Assembly: GCA_021840255.1 (NCBI GenBank) | Contig: JAKBYX010000013.1 | Coordinates: 1 to 55,871 of the forward strand | DNA: 55,871 bases | Direction of reading: 5' to 3' | Source: Nitrospirota bacterium | GTDB lineage: Bacteria > Nitrospirota > Thermodesulfovibrionia > Thermodesulfovibrionales > JdFR-88 | Shown here: piece by piece, positions 8,927 through 17,345 of the stretch | How the letters are laid out: the number at the start of each line of letters is the position of its first letter | Numbering within the stretch: the stretch's first letter is position 1 | The notes under the pieces: generated by a model | What the model saw: the letters and a program-made list of their open reading frames with translations, nothing else | Told to the model about the DNA's origin: nothing | The model's database searches: none | Program-made: the position numbers and the translations under genes

Positions 8927-9192
8927 TTTTTAGGTTTTTTTAGCGGGCAGAACGCAATTTTAGTAAGATTGTAAATACGAACCAGTTTTTCTTTTCTTTT
9001 TTTATTTTTTTCCTCTTTTTCTTTTTATTGTCTTTTAGTCTTTTTGCCTTGCCGTTCAACGGGGAAAGATAGGTTCTCACGGAAAGCCGCTCAATAAAAA
9101 AACAAAAAGAACAAAACAAAAAAGACGGGAAAAACAAAAACAGACCATCGAATCAGAACAAATCGAAAAATTTCTTCAAGGAGGGTTTCATA

Positions 9193-10221
9193 ATGAATGC
9201 GATCGTCCTTAGAGAGCCTGGCGGCCCTGGCGTCCTTAAATATGAACAGATGGACCGGCCTGTCCCTCATCGCGGCGAAGTGCTTGTGAAGGTGAAAGCG
9301 GCAGCGGTGAACCACCTCGACATCTGGATAAGGTCCGGTCTTGGCGCTTACGGCGCCAAATATCCCCACATCATCGGCAGCGATTTTTCCGGAGAGGTCT
9401 TCGAGGTCTCCCCTGATGTCAAAAACTTCAAGCCTGGCGACAGGGTTGCGGTAGACCCTGGGATCAGGTGCCTTAAATGCGACCATTGCCTGGAGGGAGA
9501 CAATAATATCTGCCGCCATATGGGTCTTATAGGTGCCTCCACCTGGGGCGGCTATGCCGAGTACGCCAAGGTGAGCGAGGACAACCTTATACCCCTGCCG
9601 GCGCACGTGAGTTTCGAAGAAGGTGCCGCTTTCCCTCTTACTTTCCTGACCGCATGGCATATGCTTGCAAACAGGGGGGATCTGAGGGGTGGCCAAAGCG
9701 TTCTTATAATAGCCGGCGGAAGCGGCATAGGGGTGGCCGCCATCCAGATAGCAAAGCTTTTTGGGGCCAGGGTCATCGCGACTGCCGGGGGGAAGGAAAA
9801 AACGGCCAGGCTGTTGGACCTGGGGGCCGATCATGTTATAGACCACAAAACGGAGGACATTCACAAAAGGGTCATGGATTTTACCGCCGGAGACGGAGTG
9901 GACATGGTCTTTGAGCATGTCGGGCCGGCCACCCTGGGCAAGTCCCTGGCCTCTTTGAAAAAAGGGGGCAAGCTTGCCATTTGCGGCGCCACGACCGGAC
10001 CTGAGGCCACGCTGGACCTGAGGCACCTGTTTACCCGGCAACTGGATGTCCGGGGCTCCTTTCTCGGTACCAGGGCGGAACTGCTTAAGGTGGCGGCGCT
10101 TGTGGCGGAAGGGAAGCTTAAACCTGTGATAGATGAGGTCTTCCCGCTTAAAGAGGCGGCCAGCGCGCACATGAAGATGGAAAAGAGCGCCCACTTCGGA
10201 AAGATAATACTTACTCCCTGA
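9193..10221 (+). CDS. Zinc-type medium-chain dehydrogenase/reductase
   Basis: A 342-residue MDR-superfamily oxidoreductase with SD sequence AAGGAGGG before ATG 9193. The structural-zinc cluster is intact: C93, C96, C99 and C107 (CLKCDHC...NIC). The nucleotide-binding loop AGGSGIGVAAIQ lies near 172-183. The position where catalytic-zinc ADHs have a Cys reads AAAVNHLD, so the catalytic zinc site looks altered, as in NADPH:quinone reductase-like members. Substrate unknown. It opens a plus-strand run with the HAD and acetolactate synthase-like genes. The 266-base gap before it holds only a T-rich then A-rich low-complexity stretch. Confidence 0.88.
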   Translation: MNAIVLREPGGPGVLKYEQMDRPVPHRGEVLVKVKAAAVNHLDIWIRSGLGAYGAKYPHIIGSDFSGEVFEVSPDVKNFKPGDRVAVDPGIRCLKCDHCLEGDNNICRHMGLIGASTWGGYAEYAKVSEDNLIPLPAHVSFEEGAAFPLTFLTAWHMLANRGDLRGGQSVLIIAGGSGIGVAAIQIAKLFGARVIATAGGKEKTARLLDLGADHVIDHKTEDIHKRVMDFTAGDGVDMVFEHVGPATLGKSLASLKKGGKLAICGATTGPEATLDLRHLFTRQLDVRGSFLGTRAELLKVAALVAEGKLKPVIDEVFPLKEAASAHMKMEKSAHFGKIILTP

Positions 10222-10230
10222 CGGGAAAAA

Positions 10231-10983
10231 ATGGAGAAAAAGCAAAAGCAAAATTCGGCAGAAAAGGCAAAAAAGACAAAACAGGTAAAGGTGAAAATCC
10301 CTTTCGGACAGATAGATTTTGTGCTCCTTGACCTGGACGGCACGCTTCTGGACAAGTACTTTGATGATTATTTCTGGGAGCATCTCGTGCCGGAAAGATA
10401 CGCCGAGGCCCATAACGTGACATTCGGACGGGCGAAGGAAGAGCTCCTGGAGATGTACCGTAGCCATGAGGCCACCCTTAATTGGACGGACCTGGACTTC
10501 TGGTCGGGCCAACTCGGGCTGGATATACCCGCTCTCAAGGAGCAGATAAAACACCTGATAGAGGTGCACCCTCATGTTGAGGAATTTCTGGAGACTTTAA
10601 GAAGCAGAGGGAAAAAGGTCTATCTCTTCACCAACGCGCATTACAAGGCTATAGAGATAAAATTTAAAAAAACGGGGCTCGCCAAATATTTTGACCATAT
10701 CGTGGCCTCATACGGCATGGGCTATCCCAAGGAGGACATCAGGTTCTGGGAAAAAGCACAGGACCTGACCGGTTTTAAAAAGGAGGGATCCCTTTTTATC
10801 GATGATACGGAGAGCGTCCTGGCAACTGCGGCGCAATTCGGGATAAAATATCTGCTGCTAAAGGAAAAACCCGCATCGAGGGAAGTAAAGGGAAGGGTGA
10901 GGACAAGCAGCCCTCCGACAGGTAAATGCGGCAGGTTCCAGTCGATCAAAGATTTCAGGGAGCTTTTGGACACGCTTAAATGA
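10231..10983 (+). CDS. HAD-family GMP/IMP nucleotidase-like hydrolase (YrfG/YjjG type)
   Basis: A 250-residue HAD hydrolase. Motif I is LLDLDGTLLD (about 31-40) with the nucleophile/acid Asp pair, motif II is YLFTNAH, and motif III/IV are GYPKEDIRFW and FIDDTESVLATA. The cap sequence, with DLDFWSGQLGLDIPALK and HPHVEEFLETL, resembles GMP/IMP 5'-nucleotidase YrfG. The first ~25 residues are Lys/Gln-rich low complexity encoded by an A-rich tract. It overlaps the next gene by four bases (ATGA). Confidence 0.85.
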   Translation: MEKKQKQNSAEKAKKTKQVKVKIPFGQIDFVLLDLDGTLLDKYFDDYFWEHLVPERYAEAHNVTFGRAKEELLEMYRSHEATLNWTDLDFWSGQLGLDIPALKEQIKHLIEVHPHVEEFLETLRSRGKKVYLFTNAHYKAIEIKFKKTGLAKYFDHIVASYGMGYPKEDIRFWEKAQDLTGFKKEGSLFIDDTESVLATAAQFGIKYLLLKEKPASREVKGRVRTSSPPTGKCGRFQSIKDFRELLDTLK

Positions 10984-12623
10984 ATATAGCCCAGCTGCTT
11001 GTCAGATGTCTTGAGAACGAAGGGGTCCGGCACGCCTTCGGAGTTCCGGGCGAGGAGAACCTGGAGCTTCTGCGTGCGATAAGGAAGTCCGGTACGCTGG
11101 AGTTCGTGGTAACGAGGGACGAAAGGGGCGCCTCTTTCATGGCGGCGGCGTGGGGGAGGTTGTCCGGCAGGCCTGGCGTCTGCATTTCCACCCTGGGGCC
11201 GGGAGCCATAAATATGCTGCTGGGAGTGGCCGATGCCTTTCTGGATTTCGCGCCTCTTGTGGCGATAACTGCGCAGAAAAACCTGTCCGAGACATTCAAG
11301 GAGGCCCACCAGTACGTGGATGTCTTCTCCATTTACAAGCCAGTGACCAAATGGGGGGCTAGCATCGGCGGGAAAAACGTCCCGGAGATAGTGAGGAAGG
11401 CGTTCAGGGTGGCGCAGACCGAAAAACCGGGTCCCACGCACCTTGAGCTGCCGGAGGACGTTGCCCAGGCGGAAGCGGGTGCGCAGGAACCGATGGTCCC
11501 GGCTCACGTGCTTTACCCGGAACCGCCGGGAGACGCGGTGGAGAACGCGGTCAGGATGATAGAGGGGGCGCAAAACCCCATTATCATAGCCGGAGGCGGC
11601 GTAATAAGAGCTGGTGCGAGCAGGGAGCTGCTTAAATTCGTGAGGAAATTCAGCATACCCCTTGCCACCACCTTCATGGCCATGGGAGCGGTACCCTCAG
11701 ATGAAGAACTTTTCATGTCCACAGTGGGGCTCCAGCAGAAGGATTACATATCCTGCGGGTTGGAAAAAGCGGACCTGATCATCACCGTGGGTTACGACCC
11801 CGTTGAATTCAGCCCGCGTTACTGGCGGGGAGGCGCGGCCAAAAAAGAAAAAGCCGTCATACACATAAGCGCCACACCGGCTGAGACTGACGCCGCTTAC
11901 CAGAGTTTCGAGCTTGTGGGGGACATACGGCGCACTCTTTCCAAGCTGCTGAGGGTAAAAACGGGCAAGGTCATGAAGGAACCGTCATTTTTTGCGCGTC
12001 TCAAGGAGATCGAGAGGAAAGGGATGCCGCTTGCGCTTTCCGGCTGGCCCATAAAGCCGCTCAGGCTTGTCAACGAGATGCGCAATGTCCTGGGCAGGAA
12101 GGATGTACTTATAAGTGACGTTGGCGCGCACAAGGTATGGATAGCTCGCTTCTATGAAGCGATGAGCCCCGGCACCGTTCTTATCTCAAACGGGCTTGCA
12201 TCAATGGGGTTTGCCATCCCGTCGGCGATTTCAGCAAAGATGCTGTGCCCGGAAAGAAAAGTCATCGCGGCCGTGGGGGACGGAGGGTTTCTTATGTCCA
12301 TGTCCGAGTTGGAGACCGCAGCGAGACTGGGCCTGTCCTTTACCGTGATCATATGGAACGATGGAGGGTACGGACTTATAGGTTGGAAGGAAAGGGCCAG
12401 GTTTGGTGAGGAGTTTTTTACGGAGTTCGGGAACCCGGATTTCGTGAAACTGGCCGAATCGTTCAATGCGAAGGCATACAGGGTGGAAAAGGAAAGTGAA
12501 TTGGGGCCGGTGCTCAGGGACGCCCTGAAGACCAGGGGCATATCGGTTGTCGACTGCCCGGTGGATTATGGTGAGAACATGAAGCTGGCCGGGATGATGG
12601 GAGAGATCATATGTCCCATGTGA
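10980..12623 (+). CDS. Acetolactate synthase large subunit-like ThDP enzyme
   Basis: A 547-residue thiamine-diphosphate enzyme of the IlvB/AlsS group. The N-terminal PYR domain has GVPGEENLELL and RDERGASFMAAAWGR with the ThDP-activating Glu E48. The central domain includes NPIIIAGGGVIRAGA. The C-terminal PP domain has the ThDP/Mg motif GDGGFLMSMSELETA...WNDGGYG. No regulatory small subunit follows, which fits a catabolic AlsS-type enzyme or a related 2-oxoacid decarboxylase/carboligase better than an anabolic ilvBN pair. The ATGA overlap couples it to the HAD gene. Confidence 0.85.
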   Translation: MNIAQLLVRCLENEGVRHAFGVPGEENLELLRAIRKSGTLEFVVTRDERGASFMAAAWGRLSGRPGVCISTLGPGAINMLLGVADAFLDFAPLVAITAQKNLSETFKEAHQYVDVFSIYKPVTKWGASIGGKNVPEIVRKAFRVAQTEKPGPTHLELPEDVAQAEAGAQEPMVPAHVLYPEPPGDAVENAVRMIEGAQNPIIIAGGGVIRAGASRELLKFVRKFSIPLATTFMAMGAVPSDEELFMSTVGLQQKDYISCGLEKADLIITVGYDPVEFSPRYWRGGAAKKEKAVIHISATPAETDAAYQSFELVGDIRRTLSKLLRVKTGKVMKEPSFFARLKEIERKGMPLALSGWPIKPLRLVNEMRNVLGRKDVLISDVGAHKVWIARFYEAMSPGTVLISNGLASMGFAIPSAISAKMLCPERKVIAAVGDGGFLMSMSELETAARLGLSFTVIIWNDGGYGLIGWKERARFGEEFFTEFGNPDFVKLAESFNAKAYRVEKESELGPVLRDALKTRGISVVDCPVDYGENMKLAGMMGEIICPM

Positions 12624-12701
12624 AGGCAGTACGTCCTGCTAATGCAGAGATGTCCTGTTAAGAGAGGAATGTTCTATTAAAGGGCAGGATCGGAAGGTGG
12701 A

Positions 12702-14288
12702 ATGAACAGGGAGCAGACGGATTTTCTGGTCATAGGAAGCGGGGTAGCGGGCCTGAGGGCTGCCATAGAGTTATCTCCGGCGGGCAGGGTGACGGTCATA
12801 ACCAAGGATGTCCCGACCGAAAGCAGCACCGAGTACGCACAGGGCGGAATAGCCGTGGCTTTAAGCGATGAAGACGAGGTGGGGATTCATTACGAGGACA
12901 CTCTTAGGGCCGGAGACGGCCTGTGCCGCGAAGATGCGGTGAAGGTCCTTGTGGAAGAAGGCCCGGAACGCATCCTGGAGCTGATCTCCTGGGGGGCGGA
13001 GTTTGACAAGGAGGGCGCAAAGAAACAGAAGCTCGCCTTCGGTCTTGAGGCCGCTCATTCGAGAAAAAGGATACTGCATGCAGGCGGGGACTCCACGGGC
13101 AAGGAGCTTGAGCGCGTGCTCATTGACAAGGTAAGGACCATCCCCTCCATAAGGCGGCTCCCTTTTACCCTTGCCTCGGACCTGATAGTAAGGGACGGGG
13201 TCTGCTACGGCGCCGTCGTCGTCTCTGAAAGACGGCCCATGGCGATCTTCGCCAGGGCAACGGTGCTTGCGACGGGTGGGCTTGGCCAGGTCTATTCCAT
13301 AACCACGAATCCGCAGGTGGCAACGGGAGACGGGTATGCCGTTGCCTACCGGGCTGGCGCGGTCCTGGAAGACATGGAGTTCGTGCAGTTCCATCCGACG
13401 AGCCTTTATCTACAGTCCGCGCCACATTTCCTGCTCACGGAGGCCCTGCGCGGCGAGGGTGGCAAGCTCCTTAATATCAGGATGGAGCCTTTCATGTCCC
13501 GCTACCATCAGGAAATGGAACTGGCCCCTAGGGACGTAGTGTCCAGGGCGATATTCACGGAGATGGGCCGCACCGGGGCCGAGCATGTCTACCTGGACCT
13601 GCGGCATATGGGGCCGGACTTTGTGAAAAGGCGCTTCCCGCGCGTTTTTTCAACCTGCCTCAGATATGGGTTCGACATCACAGCGCAGCCGATACCGGTT
13701 TGTCCTGCGGCCCATTACATGATGGGAGGGGTCAGGACGGACATCACGGGCCAAACGAACATAAAGGGACTTTTCGCCGCCGGAGAAGCGGCCTGCACCG
13801 GCGTGCATGGCGCAAACAGGCTTGCCAGCAACAGCCTTCTGGAAGGATTGGTCTACGGCAAACGGGCCGGCCAGTCCGCGGTGGAAAAAGCGATGCCTGC
13901 CACGGAAGTTTCAGAAATGGAAAAAACCTTCCTTTTCTCCCCCTCGCCGCCCCATTCCATTCCGGCCCATGACGAGATAAGGGGCGATCTAAGGAGGCTC
14001 ATGTGGCAAAACGCGGGCATCTTGAGGAATGAGGATTCTCTTGTCGCAGCCGCTGAAAAAATAGAGAAATGGCGGTACATCACGGAAAAGACGTTCCTCT
14101 CCAGGCGGGAGATCGAGCTTAAGAACATGATAGAGATCGCCGCCCTCATCGTGCGCGCCGCCCGTTTGAGAAAAAACAGCGTAGGGGCGCATTTCCGCTC
14201 GGACCACCCGCAGAAGGAAGGGGATTGGCGGCGGCATATCTCCTTCGCCAAGGATCGGTCCGATTGTCAGGGACCGGAAGAGAAATAA
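12702..14288 (+). CDS. nadB: L-aspartate oxidase
   Basis: A 528-residue flavoprotein oxidising L-Asp to iminoaspartate, the first step of de novo NAD synthesis with NadA. The FAD-binding GxGxxG is VIGSGVAGLRAA (10-21). Typical segments are ESSTEYAQGGIAVAL, the substrate-region QFHPTSLY, and GLFAAGEAACTGVHGANRLASNSLLEGLVYG. The fumarate-reductase/NadB C-terminal helical domain is present. nadA and nadC are not in the window. A 78-base gap separates it from the upstream gene. Confidence 0.96.
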   Translation: MNREQTDFLVIGSGVAGLRAAIELSPAGRVTVITKDVPTESSTEYAQGGIAVALSDEDEVGIHYEDTLRAGDGLCREDAVKVLVEEGPERILELISWGAEFDKEGAKKQKLAFGLEAAHSRKRILHAGGDSTGKELERVLIDKVRTIPSIRRLPFTLASDLIVRDGVCYGAVVVSERRPMAIFARATVLATGGLGQVYSITTNPQVATGDGYAVAYRAGAVLEDMEFVQFHPTSLYLQSAPHFLLTEALRGEGGKLLNIRMEPFMSRYHQEMELAPRDVVSRAIFTEMGRTGAEHVYLDLRHMGPDFVKRRFPRVFSTCLRYGFDITAQPIPVCPAAHYMMGGVRTDITGQTNIKGLFAAGEAACTGVHGANRLASNSLLEGLVYGKRAGQSAVEKAMPATEVSEMEKTFLFSPSPPHSIPAHDEIRGDLRRLMWQNAGILRNEDSLVAAAEKIEKWRYITEKTFLSRREIELKNMIEIAALIVRAARLRKNSVGAHFRSDHPQKEGDWRRHISFAKDRSDCQGPEEK

Positions 14289-14316
14289 ACAAAAAGACAA
14301 AGACCCCGTTATTCCA

Positions 14317-14655
14317 ATGAAATATTTTTTTTATTTTATGGTAGGTGGTATAGTCGTAAGCTCGGTAACATATCTGGCGGGGCACGCCAGGGGGCTTTTG
14401 GCGGCCTTCATCGCGAATATGCCTACGATAACCGTCCTTACTTTTGTTACCATTTACCTGGAATCAGGGCCGAAAGCGGTGGTGCCCTATGCCTTGGGGC
14501 TTGTCGTCATGCTGGTTCCGTGGTTTGCCTATATATTTTCCGTGATATTTCTTACCCCAAGGATGGGTTTTGTCCCTTCGCTTTTCTTAGGCGTCGCGCT
14601 TTACTTCCTGCTGGCCATGGCAATATTTGCGGTACGGAGATTCTGGATCGCCTGA
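14317..14655 (+). CDS. Small membrane protein, GlpM/DUF3147-like
   Basis: 112 residues with four predicted membrane segments (about 1-22, 29-47, 54-75, 83-108). The spacing of AAFIANMPTITVL, MLVPWFAYIFSV and the Gly-rich last helix resembles the GlpM family of inner-membrane proteins, whose role is unclear. It starts 28 bases after nadB and converges on the minus-strand gene at 14663. The family assignment rests on pattern only. Confidence 0.6.
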   Translation: MKYFFYFMVGGIVVSSVTYLAGHARGLLAAFIANMPTITVLTFVTIYLESGPKAVVPYALGLVVMLVPWFAYIFSVIFLTPRMGFVPSLFLGVALYFLLAMAIFAVRRFWIA

Positions 14656-14662
14656 GGTTTTT

Positions 14663-15184
14663 CTATTTTACTCCTGAGGTGCCTTGCCATCTGCCGCCCC
14701 GTCCTGCATTACCCTGTCCCTGAGTCCATTTCCCGTTTGGGACAATGAAGAGTTTTGTGTCCGGCAGCATGTCCCGCCAGTAGGGAGCAAAGGTGTTTTC
14801 CCCGCCGCAGGGGGGCTGGTCCTCAAGTCCCTTCGTGGAATAAACGATATTGCCTTTTTTATTTTCCCTGCCGTTTGCCAGGACGAAGGCCTGAATGGCC
14901 GCCGCCCCGATGCCTGCTTTTTCAAGTGAGATCACCTCGTCCGCGTTTTCGTATCCGGTTTCCAGCATCAAGGTGATCAGATTTTCCGGGACCGCGGACT
15001 TTTTGAGCCTGATAATGTCGCGCGAGGTCAGGGCATAGACCTGCCCGGAGGCAAGCAGAACAGTGAGCAACGGGGCCCAAACGCCCGCATGCCGGAATGT
15101 TGACCGGCCGGGGATTAAAACCGAAAGGGCGGACAAGAGAAGGCAAAGGGAAATAACCGGCCTGCCACTCTTTTTTCTGGCCAT
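14663..15184 (-). CDS. Putative exported protein of unknown function
   Basis: 173 residues. The first ~55 contain two hydrophobic stretches (about 9-25 and 34-50), so either an N-terminal hairpin or a signal peptide with a later start is possible. After the second stretch comes TSRDIIRLKKSAVPENLITLM, a short helical motif seen in several exported bacterial proteins. The rest is Gly- and polar-rich without recognised domains. It faces the GlpM-like gene, and the bidirectional terminator near 15270 separates it from the next gene. Confidence 0.6.
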   Translation of the reverse strand: MARKKSGRPVISLCLLLSALSVLIPGRSTFRHAGVWAPLLTVLLASGQVYALTSRDIIRLKKSAVPENLITLMLETGYENADEVISLEKAGIGAAAIQAFVLANGRENKKGNIVYSTKGLEDQPPCGGENTFAPYWRDMLPDTKLFIVPNGKWTQGQGNAGRGGRWQGTSGVK

Positions 15185-15251
15185 GAAAAAATAATATCAA
15201 CGAGGGTAGAAGCGGTCAAGTAACCTTTCCGGTAAAGAGAAAGGTGCAAAT

Positions 15252-15287
15252 AAAAAGGAGGCCTTTTTTTAAAAAGGCCTCCTTTTT
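15252..15287. terminator. Bidirectional terminator with a 17-bp perfect stem
   Basis: AAAAAGGAGGCCTTTTT (15252-15268), a two-base loop and its exact reverse complement (15271-15287). Flanking T/A runs make it a strong intrinsic terminator for the minus-strand gene ending at 15313. Confidence 0.9.
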
Positions 15288-15312
15288 ATTTTTAAGGCAT
15301 TTTGATGCTTGA

Positions 15313-15771
15313 TTATTTTGAAGCAGGCGCCGCTTCTTTCTTTGTCGCCTTTTTGGCTTTCTTGGCCTTCTTGGCTTTCTTCGCTGCAACGGGCCTCATG
15401 TAGATGCTCTTTGCAACGTCCTTGCCTTTGACCTCTGAATACCTGGCCGACACCTTGTCGCCAGCCTTGATATCGGCGAGGGTGATCTTCTTCCTGCCCT
15501 GCCTGATCATGGTCTTGCTGGTGGTGTCAAGGGAAACTTCACCCTTCTTGCCCTTTACCGTAAGGGTCCCCGCGGTTGCATCAACAGCGGTAACCTCGCC
15601 GTAGACGTATTTAAGCCTGGCGATTTTCTTTTTGGCCGCTTTCTTGTGCTTCATCACTTTCTTGGTCTTGGGAGCCGTTGCGGTGGAAGTGGTTGCATCC
15701 GCCGCCATAGCTGCGCCCGCCAGAGAGAAAGCGAAAGCAACTGCTAATATCAGCGATAAAACTTTCTTCAT
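15313..15771 (-). CDS. Exported Lys/Ala-rich protein with a small beta domain
   Basis: 152 residues. The first ~23 are a clear signal peptide ending GAAMAA. The mature part has a basic stretch (KKVMKHKKAAKKK), then a ~65-residue region with GEVTAVDATAGTLTVKGKKG and DIKAGDKVSARYSE, a pattern of small OB-like/DUF5666-type beta proteins. A C-terminal KKAKKAKKAKKA repeat follows. The basic tails could bind polyanions, but function is unknown. A good SD (GGAGG) precedes ATG 15771, and a strong terminator follows. Confidence 0.75.
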   Translation of the reverse strand: MKKVLSLILAVAFAFSLAGAAMAADATTSTATAPKTKKVMKHKKAAKKKIARLKYVYGEVTAVDATAGTLTVKGKKGEVSLDTTSKTMIRQGRKKITLADIKAGDKVSARYSEVKGKDVAKSIYMRPVAAKKAKKAKKAKKATKKEAAPASK

Positions 15772-15942
15772 TGTGTTTCACCTCCTTTCCTCTTGTTTTT
15801 TTTATTCCAGCCAAAGGATAATACAAGAATTATGCCAGGGCGAATATTGTCGGGGTCTTGGCTGGAAATACAGGGGATTTTGCTCTTTTTATAAGGATAG
15901 CAAAAAAACTTTAAATGGGAAGACAGGCAAAGATATCCCTTT

Positions 15943-17325
15943 TTAGGGAACGTCTTCCTCTTTTGGGGATAAATTTTCTTCCGAAAGCTTCTCCCATCTG
16001 TACCAAAAGGTCTTATAGCTCATTCCAAGGAGCTTTGCGGCCCTGGCGGCGACCCCTCCGGCTTTGGCCATTGCCTTTTTGAGGAGCTCTTTTTCCAGCT
16101 CATAGAAAACAAGGCCCTCGTCGGGGATCTCGATGTCCATCGCCCCATCGATCCTGGGACCCCTCAGTTCACCTTTGATGTCTGAGAGCATTATTGTGTC
16201 CGTGTCGCATATGAGCACGGCTCTTTCGATAACGGCCTCGAGTTGCCTTATATTTCCAGGCCAGTGGTAGTCGCTAAAGGCCTTCAGCACCGAGTCGTTT
16301 ATCTTTTTTATCCTCCTCCCGAACTCCTTGTTGTATTTTTCGAGGAAGTAGGCCGCAAGGGCCGTTATGTCCTCCTTGCGTTCCCTGAGAGGGGGCAGCT
16401 CTATTGTGACCACACGGAGCCTGTAATAGAGGTCTTCCCTGAACCGCCCGTTTTTGATTTCTTTTTCAAGGTCCTTGTTGGTGGCGGCGATTATCTTGAC
16501 GTTCACCTTTATCGTGTCCCGTCCGCCCAGCCTTCTCAACTCCTTTTCCTGGAGCACCCGGAGGATCTTGGACTGAGTTGCCGGCGGGAGATCGCCTATC
16601 TCGTCCAGAAAGACGGTGCCGCCGTTTGAGGCCTCGAAAAGCCCCGCCCGCCTGGTATTGGCCCCTGTGAACGCCCCCGGTTCATACCCGAAAAGCTCGC
16701 TTTCAAGAAGGGCCTCCGGTATCGACGCGCAGTTGATGGCAGTGAAAGGTTTGGTGCTCCTTGTGCCGCTGTAGTGGATGGCCCTTGCCACAAGTTCCTT
16801 GCCCGTTCCAGACTCCCCGAGCACAAGGACGGTGACCGGGCTGTCATTGACCTTTTTCACAAGGCCAACGACCTCCCTGACCGCCTTTGTATTGCCGACT
16901 ATCCCTTCGATCCCCAATTTGTTGAACAGGGCGTTTTGCAGCTCCCGGTTCTTTTTAAGGAGCTCCATTGTGTGCGCGGCCCGCTTTACGGTAAGCAGCA
17001 CCATCTCTTTTTCAAGAGGTTTGGAGAGGTAATCGAAGGCCCCTTTCTTCATAGCCTCCACTGCGGTTTGGACGCTCCCGAAGGCGGTCATTATTATTAT
17101 GGCGGTCTCGTCATTAACGGCTCTGATCTGCTCCATCAGATCTATGCCGTTCATCTGCTTCATTTTCAGGTCCGTAAGCACGACGTCAGGGTTAACGGTC
17201 CTGGCGATCTCGATGGCCTCTTCCCCGGAGGCCCCGGTATAGGTCTCATATCCGGCATCGGAAAGTATGCTTTTAAGTATGTCCCTCTGAAGGGGCTCGT
17301 CATCCACAACAAGAATGATGGCCAT
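15943..17325 (-). CDS. Sigma-54-dependent response regulator (NtrC family)
   Basis: 460 residues. The receiver domain (1-120) has D9/D10 and phospho-acceptor D52 (VVLTDLKM). The AAA+ domain (~140-370) has Walker A GESGTGKELVARAIH, the sigma-54-contacting GAFTGA loop (EPGAFTGANTRR) and the Walker B-region GGTVFLDEIGDLP. The C-terminal Fis-type helix-turn-helix is VAARAAKLLGMSYKTFWYRW. It activates RNA polymerase-sigma-54 at -24/-12 promoters. It lies 20 bases downstream of its likely partner kinase. Its target genes are not evident from the context. Confidence 0.95.
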   Translation of the reverse strand: MAIILVVDDEPLQRDILKSILSDAGYETYTGASGEEAIEIARTVNPDVVLTDLKMKQMNGIDLMEQIRAVNDETAIIIMTAFGSVQTAVEAMKKGAFDYLSKPLEKEMVLLTVKRAAHTMELLKKNRELQNALFNKLGIEGIVGNTKAVREVVGLVKKVNDSPVTVLVLGESGTGKELVARAIHYSGTRSTKPFTAINCASIPEALLESELFGYEPGAFTGANTRRAGLFEASNGGTVFLDEIGDLPPATQSKILRVLQEKELRRLGGRDTIKVNVKIIAATNKDLEKEIKNGRFREDLYYRLRVVTIELPPLRERKEDITALAAYFLEKYNKEFGRRIKKINDSVLKAFSDYHWPGNIRQLEAVIERAVLICDTDTIMLSDIKGELRGPRIDGAMDIEIPDEGLVFYELEKELLKKAMAKAGGVAARAAKLLGMSYKTFWYRWEKLSEENLSPKEEDVP

Positions 17326-17345
17326 GCCGCTAAAAAGTTCCTCCC

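Noticed and set aside
9091-10575. Minus-strand open frame of 494 codons over the MDR dehydrogenase and HAD genes
   Set aside because: Both opposite-strand genes have complete catalytic motifs; this frame is low-complexity and motif-free.
15252-15287. CRISPR-like or transposon terminal repeat
   Set aside because: The perfect palindrome is a single A/T-flanked terminator between genes, without repeats and spacers.
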